NCBI GenBank assembly: GCA_900553775.1
Contig: USEZ01000036.1
Coordinates: forward strand, 1-14,181
Source: an uncultured Slackia sp.
Lineage (GTDB): Bacteria > Actinomycetota > Coriobacteriia > Coriobacteriales > Eggerthellaceae
Direction: 5' to 3'
Length of the DNA: 14,181 bases
Position 1 is the first letter of the stretch; every line of letters starts with the position of its first letter. Of the stretch, positions 7,772 to 14,181 are shown one piece after another. The notes below the pieces were generated by a model, which saw only the letters and a list, made by a program, of their open reading frames with translations, was not told the origin of the DNA and ran no database searches. Position numbers and translations under genes: made by a program.

Positions 7772-10120
7772 GTGTTCGCAAGAATCCTCATCATCGCCGC
7801 GCACACGCCCGACGAAACCGACTGGCATGCAAGACTCGCCCGCGCATGCGCCGCCCGCGGCCACGCCGTACGGATATGGTGCCCGCCCGACGATCAGGCG
7901 GACAACGCTTTTTTCGCCGTGCGGCGGGCTTTCCGTCCTACGCTTGCGCTTTGGACCGCCGAAGCATGGAAGAGCCATTCGGAAAAACTCGCCGCTCAGG
8001 TTGCCGACGCATGCGCAAGCGGCATCGTGGCGCTGAGGCCGACAAGCCATGCGCTCGAGGCGCAATCCGCCGACTTCGTCCTCGCAGTCGGCGATGCCTG
8101 CTTGCATGCGCTGGAAGAGGCGGCCCGAACGAGCGGCCGTCGTGCGCCTTTCGTCATGGGCATGCCCGCGGCAATCGACGCCGAATACATGCAGGCCACG
8201 TTGTCCGACCCGAACGCGCAGCGCGATGCCGTGTCCTTCGACCAGGCCCGCACGCCTGAACGAGAAGCCGCGGCGGCCGCATTGCGCGATGCCGCCTGCG
8301 CCCTTGAAACGGTGGCGTTTCATCCGAGTTGGCCCGAGAACTTCGAACGCATGCACCCGGGCGCCAATCGGACATACCGCCGCCGCACGACGGCGTTTTT
8401 CGCGGGACTGCCGGGAAACGACGCGCCGACGGAAGCCGACATCGCTTTGCGCGTGGCCGAAGGAGCCTGCGTCGTCATCGCGCATGACGACGGCGAAAGC
8501 CGCGAAGGCGATGCGCCGTTTCGCGCAGCCGTCTGCGAAGGAATCGACGGCCTCATACGCACCATAGCGTCGCTCGCCTGCGATGATGAACAAGCGCAGA
8601 ACCTTCGCGAACGCCAGCATGCGGCGCTCGCGAGCATGCCCGCTCTCGAAGACGTCGTCGACGAAACGCTCGCCGCCCTCGACCGGGAATGCGCGACGCG
8701 AAACGGCGCACCATGCCGCCCCGACGTGCTTTCCCAAGAGCAGCCCGCGATGAAGGTGGTCATGTACGGGTGGTTCGGCGCGCGCAACTTCGGCGACGAC
8801 CTGCTGCTCGCCTCCACGGCAACGCGCATCGAGCAACGCTACCCCCAGGCGTTTTTCTGCGTTATCGGCGCCAATGCCTCCGTCATCGAAAACGAATACG
8901 GCTACCAGGCCGCAACGCCCGACCGCAAATACGAAGTGCGCGCGTTTCTCGACCAGGCCGCGGCCATGGTGCTCTGCGGCGGGCTGCTCTTCGACGACCC
9001 GCTCGCGCAAACCGCAGGCGAAATGGAATTCTGCCTCGACCCGTGGATCGAGCCCACGGGCCAGGCCGCCGTCTGCCTGCTCGCACGCAGTCTGGGCGTT
9101 CCATCGGTCTACCTCGGATTCGGAGCCGGGCCCATCGACAACCGCCCGACGCGCATCGCGGTGAATCTGATCGCGCGCTCGGAAGCGCGATTCCTGCCGC
9201 GCGACGAACATACGAAAGACCTCCTCGAAGCCTGCGGGGTGAAAAGCGATCGAATCGCCGTGCGCGCCGACTTGATCTTGGGCGCCCGCGACTACGTCAT
9301 CGAACGCGCCGCGCAGGCCCCGAACGACGCAGGCGGGGATTTCTTCACGGTTTCGCTGCGTCGATGGCATCGCAACCCCGCCGACTTCGCTCAGCAAATC
9401 GCCCACGCGCTCGACGCCGTCACGCAGGAAACGGGACTTGTCGCACTCATGCTGCCGTTCGACCAAGACGACGTGGAACTGCATAGAAACGTGGTGGAGC
9501 ACATGGAGCATCCGGAATCGGCGCGCCTTATCGAAACGCGCCCCGAAGAAGCCGAGCTGCTCTCGCTTATCGCCCGGTCGCGATTCGCCTTCGCCATGCG
9601 CCTGCATTGCTCGATCCTGCACCATATATTGGATAAGCCGGCCGTAGGCCTGAACTACAACGACAAGATCGAAGCGCATTTCCGCCGATTCGGACAGGCG
9701 GACATGCTGCTCGAGCTGTGCGCATCGAGTTCCGAGATGACGCGCCTCATGGAAAAGGCGGCTTCGTGGAACGAAGAAGACCGAAACAGGCTCGCACACG
9801 ACAGACGCGACGCCGACCGACTTGTCGCCGAAGCGTTCGACGAACTGTTCGCCGCCATCGAGCATCCCCTCGCCCGCCCCGACGGCGACCCGGTGTTTTT
9901 CCCGCGCCGCGTTTCGAACGTCGAATGCCTGCTGCGGGAAGAGCTCGCGCACGCCGCACGCCGCGCCGAAGAAGCAGCCGCGCGCATCGAGCTTCTCGAA
10001 AGCGAAAACGCCGCTTTGCGCGACGAAGCGGCGGCGCTGCGGACGTCGAGAAGCTATCGGCTCGGAAACGCCTTCATGCGCATCCCGCATGCCGTAGCCG
10101 CCCGCCTGGGCAAACGCTGA
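7772..10120 (+). CDS. Polysaccharide pyruvyltransferase (CsaB-like) fused to an N-terminal glycosyltransferase-like domain
   Basis: A 782-residue two-domain protein starting at GTG 7772, 3 nt after the GT2 stop. Residues 327-700 form a polysaccharide pyruvyltransferase domain. It has a start with Rossmann-like MKVVMYGWFGARNFGDDLLL, then VLCGGLLFDD, YLGFGAGP, LPRDEHTKDLL, and the family's signature end with R610 and H612 (MRLHCSIL) followed by VGLNYNDK. Members such as CsaB add ketal pyruvate from PEP to wall-polymer sugars, creating the ligand of SLH domains. Residues 1-320 begin with RILIIAAHTPDETDWHARLA and have a segment near 223-300 (ALRVAEGACVVIAHDD, later SLACDDEQAQNLRER) that weakly resembles the C-terminal half of GT-B glycosyltransferases; this domain is inferred and looks degenerate. 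Residues 716-757 look like a coiled coil, and the tail contains SYRLGNAFMR, as in the preceding GT2. Internal Met327 falls exactly on the domain junction. A strong terminator follows. Confidence 0.85.
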   Translation: MFARILIIAAHTPDETDWHARLARACAARGHAVRIWCPPDDQADNAFFAVRRAFRPTLALWTAEAWKSHSEKLAAQVADACASGIVALRPTSHALEAQSADFVLAVGDACLHALEEAARTSGRRAPFVMGMPAAIDAEYMQATLSDPNAQRDAVSFDQARTPEREAAAAALRDAACALETVAFHPSWPENFERMHPGANRTYRRRTTAFFAGLPGNDAPTEADIALRVAEGACVVIAHDDGESREGDAPFRAAVCEGIDGLIRTIASLACDDEQAQNLRERQHAALASMPALEDVVDETLAALDRECATRNGAPCRPDVLSQEQPAMKVVMYGWFGARNFGDDLLLASTATRIEQRYPQAFFCVIGANASVIENEYGYQAATPDRKYEVRAFLDQAAAMVLCGGLLFDDPLAQTAGEMEFCLDPWIEPTGQAAVCLLARSLGVPSVYLGFGAGPIDNRPTRIAVNLIARSEARFLPRDEHTKDLLEACGVKSDRIAVRADLILGARDYVIERAAQAPNDAGGDFFTVSLRRWHRNPADFAQQIAHALDAVTQETGLVALMLPFDQDDVELHRNVVEHMEHPESARLIETRPEEAELLSLIARSRFAFAMRLHCSILHHILDKPAVGLNYNDKIEAHFRRFGQADMLLELCASSSEMTRLMEKAASWNEEDRNRLAHDRRDADRLVAEAFDELFAAIEHPLARPDGDPVFFPRRVSNVECLLREELAHAARRAEEAAARIELLESENAALRDEAAALRTSRSYRLGNAFMRIPHAVAARLGKR

Positions 10121-10136
10121 TTTCATAGTCCGCCGA

Positions 10137-10175
10137 ACGGCGAACGGCAAGGCAAGCCTTCCGTTCGCCGTTTTT
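10137..10175 (+). terminator. Rho-independent terminator after the pyruvyltransferase
   Basis: An 11-bp perfect stem (ACGGCGAACGG at 10137-10147 with CCGTTCGCCGT at 10161-10171) runs straight into TTTTT at 10171-10175. The loop contains an additional short AAGG/CCTT pairing. It lies 16 nt after the stop codon and ends the GT2/pyruvyltransferase unit. Confidence 0.93.
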
Positions 10176-10427
10176 CCATCCGCCCGCCAAGCCGCGCCGC
10201 TTCGAAGCGAACCGCCTGCCGCCCACCGCATCGACGCATCGCCTTTCGCCGTATATCGGCAAGCGGAACGCAGCCTGCGCCGTTCGTCGAATCGAACAGA
10301 CCGGGCACGCGGGCGATCGCACGGTGCAAGCCCCCCGAAGCAGCCGCAAGCTCGCATCGCGGCACGCCTCACCCGCGTCCCTTTCGTGCAAAATCGCCAT
10401 TATCTGCATGAACAACGCTTTCTGACG
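10176..10427. other. Intergenic stretch with no supported gene
   Basis: Between the terminator and the secA promoter region I find no frame on either strand with a plausible start, ribosome binding site and recognisable product. The stretch contains a perfect 12-nt palindrome, CGCTTCGAAGCG at 10198-10209, and a small inverted repeat GTTCG/CGAAC. It may carry upstream regulatory sites of secA or be a decayed gene; nothing in it is recognised. Confidence 0.5.
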
Positions 10428-10440
10428 TAAAATATATATT
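10428..10440 (+). promoter_or_regulatory. Candidate -10 region of secA
   Basis: The sequence turns abruptly AT-rich here, giving overlapping -10-like hexamers TAAAAT (10428-10433) and TATATT (10435-10440), about 45-55 nt before the secA start. No convincing -35 hexamer lies at the right distance, so the exact promoter is uncertain. Confidence 0.4.
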
Positions 10441-10483
10441 TTGGAATCAACCCATTTCTACCCGTTCACGAGAAAGCGCTTCC

Positions 10484-13099
<2,616 letters not shown>

Positions 13100-13137
13100 G
13101 CGGTTTCAAAGACGCCTCGCGCCGACAATGCGACCGA

Positions 13138-13180
13138 AGAAAGCCGCCTGCAGCGTCGGTGCCGCAGGCGGCTTTCTTTC
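13138..13180. terminator. Bidirectional intrinsic terminator between secA and the membrane protein gene
   Basis: A perfect 14-bp stem, AGAAAGCCGCCTGC at 13138-13151 and GCAGGCGGCTTTCT at 13164-13177, with a 12-nt loop. Its arms end in TTTCTTT on the + strand and in a T-rich run on the - strand, so it can stop transcripts from both convergent genes. Confidence 0.92.
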
Positions 13181-13242
13181 CCTCATTTCTTTTCCTCGGA
13201 AGAATGCGAAACACCCCTAGCCTGCATGCCGCGCAATCCCAT

Positions 13243-14181
13243 TCAGCGACTGGCGGACGCCGGTTCTCGGCCCAAACGAACAGCCGAAGCCGCCACGCAG
13301 AACCACATCTGCACGGGAAGCGCCGCCATGATGGGCAGCATGTAGCGCAGATAACCGTTCACGGGCGAAACGCAGCAGATAAGCAGCAAGATCAGGCTCG
13401 GAGCCAAGGCGAACAGGGTTTTCCAGCGCATCGTGCGAATGGTGTATCCCACCGCTGAGAGCAACAGCCATGCATACAGACCGCAATGCCCGGTCAGTCC
13501 GAGCAAAGGCACGTTTTGCCACCAATTGCACCATGCGATGAGCGCGCCGCGTACGTCTTCCGCAAAAACGTACGATACATCGAAATCGTCTTCGATTCCG
13601 GGAATGGAGCCGTAGTTGTACAGGCGATAATCCCAGGTATTGTGGGTCCAGCTTTCATCGGCATAGAAATAGCCGTAGCATCCGTTCAAAAACGCATCGG
13701 CATAAATCCCCGGATGGCGTGCGCCCATCTGCGCCCATGCGGCGAAATAGGCGCCGAGAGCCTCGTCGTCGCCCGTGTACGTCGCCTTCACCGCATCGCT
13801 GCGCGACCCGTAATACAATTCGGAAAGCGCATCGTAATCGAGCACGGCATCGATCGCAGAGCGCTGTGCAGCAGACACCTCGTCGGGCGCCTCTTTCACA
13901 TAACGTGCAGTCTGCTGGAACAAGGCCCCCAGCGCCTCCTGCTTGCCGCTCGGAACAACGCCCAGCGCAGGATAAACGAAGCGAGATACGGCCATGAAAA
14001 CCATCAAGGGGACAAGACAGACGCAAACGGTTCGCACCCGCATCCCACGTGGCATCGACGCGACAAGAAGCGGCGCGGTCAACGCAACGACGTATGCCCC
14101 GTTATGACGCGAAAGACACAGCGCGACACCCGCTGCCGCCACCACGGCGAAACTGCGAACGTCAAGAACCTCCTCGCGGCG
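13243..14181 (-). CDS. Polytopic membrane protein, GT-C-like (resembles DUF6020), 5' end missing
   Basis: The frame is open to the right edge, so the gene begins outside the window; the in-frame GTG at 14145 is probably internal. The 312 visible residues start with hydrophobic segments (about 11-24, 27-42 and 51-73) around an SRHNG motif. They continue with a hydrophilic, aromatic-rich loop of about 125 residues (80-205, containing ESWTHNTWDYRLYNYG), then three more membrane segments (about 222-247, 253-272 and 281-300) with CCVSPVNGYLRYMLPI. The RHNG and SPVxGxxRYMLP motifs are what I associate with DUF6020 and related GT-C-type polyprenyl-sugar membrane enzymes; this assignment is from memory and is not certain. 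Such proteins often act in envelope polysaccharide synthesis, consistent with the neighbours. It converges on secA across a shared terminator. Transporter or O-antigen polymerase-like roles remain possible. Confidence 0.65.
   Translation of the reverse strand, partial: RREEVLDVRSFAVVAAAGVALCLSRHNGAYVVALTAPLLVASMPRGMRVRTVCVCLVPLMVFMAVSRFVYPALGVVPSGKQEALGALFQQTARYVKEAPDEVSAAQRSAIDAVLDYDALSELYYGSRSDAVKATYTGDDEALGAYFAAWAQMGARHPGIYADAFLNGCYGYFYADESWTHNTWDYRLYNYGSIPGIEDDFDVSYVFAEDVRGALIAWCNWWQNVPLLGLTGHCGLYAWLLLSAVGYTIRTMRWKTLFALAPSLILLLICCVSPVNGYLRYMLPIMAALPVQMWFCVAASAVRLGREPASASR

Noticed and set aside
10310..10345. CGGTGCAAGC followed by a C run, resembling part of a cobalamin riboswitch
   Set aside because: The diagnostic GCCACTG-type box and the rest of the conserved core are absent, and secA is not an expected target.
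6437..10372. A 1,311-codon open frame on the minus strand opposite GT2 and the pyruvyltransferase
   Set aside because: It is in codon register with both sense genes, which share one frame and contain no TTA, CTA or TCA codons, so no antisense stops arise. The predicted protein has no recognisable motif and the sense products are clearly real.

Overview
The window is GC-rich bacterial DNA (codons overwhelmingly end in C or G) with Gram-positive-type genes. The combination of high GC, surface proteins with S-layer homology (SLH) domains, and a polysaccharide pyruvyltransferase points to an actinobacterium of the Coriobacteriia (Eggerthella/Slackia-like). That placement is an inference from gene content and style; the window has no rRNA or other marker to prove it.

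Layout, left to right. Positions 1-3010 (+) hold the 3' part of tex (RNA-binding transcription accessory protein), followed after 49 nt by a cation diffusion facilitator transporter, probably one transcription unit. Positions 3103-4116 (-) hold rmlB, a dTDP-glucose 4,6-dehydratase that converges on the transporter. A 133-nt divergent intergenic region separates it from a secreted S8 (subtilisin-like) protease with three C-terminal SLH repeats (4250-6319, +). A promoter-like sequence with a perfect TATAAT lies just past the protease stop codon and precedes a two-gene unit: a GT2 glycosyltransferase (6467-7768) and, 3 nt later, a 782-residue fusion whose second half is a polysaccharide pyruvyltransferase (7772-10120). 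A strong intrinsic terminator ends that unit. secA follows (10484-13099) after a largely empty 308-nt stretch. A 14-bp bidirectional terminator separates it from a convergent polytopic membrane protein that runs off the right edge (13243-14181, -).

How the genes may fit together. The middle of the window (about 3.1-10.1 kb) reads as a cell-envelope glycan and surface-display neighbourhood. RmlB makes a dTDP-4-keto-6-deoxy sugar. GT2 and the pyruvyltransferase fusion probably build or decorate a wall polymer. Pyruvylated wall polymers are the known ligand of SLH domains, which are carried by the protease next door. SecA supplies the general export motor. GT2 and the pyruvyltransferase end in a coiled coil plus nearly the same short tail (SYRIGNFFMR / SYRLGNAFMR), suggesting they are targeted to the same place or complex. 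The most notable items are that shared tail, the glycosyltransferase-like/pyruvyltransferase fusion, and the protease/pyruvyltransferase adjacency. I found no CRISPR array, insertion sequence, tRNA or rRNA.
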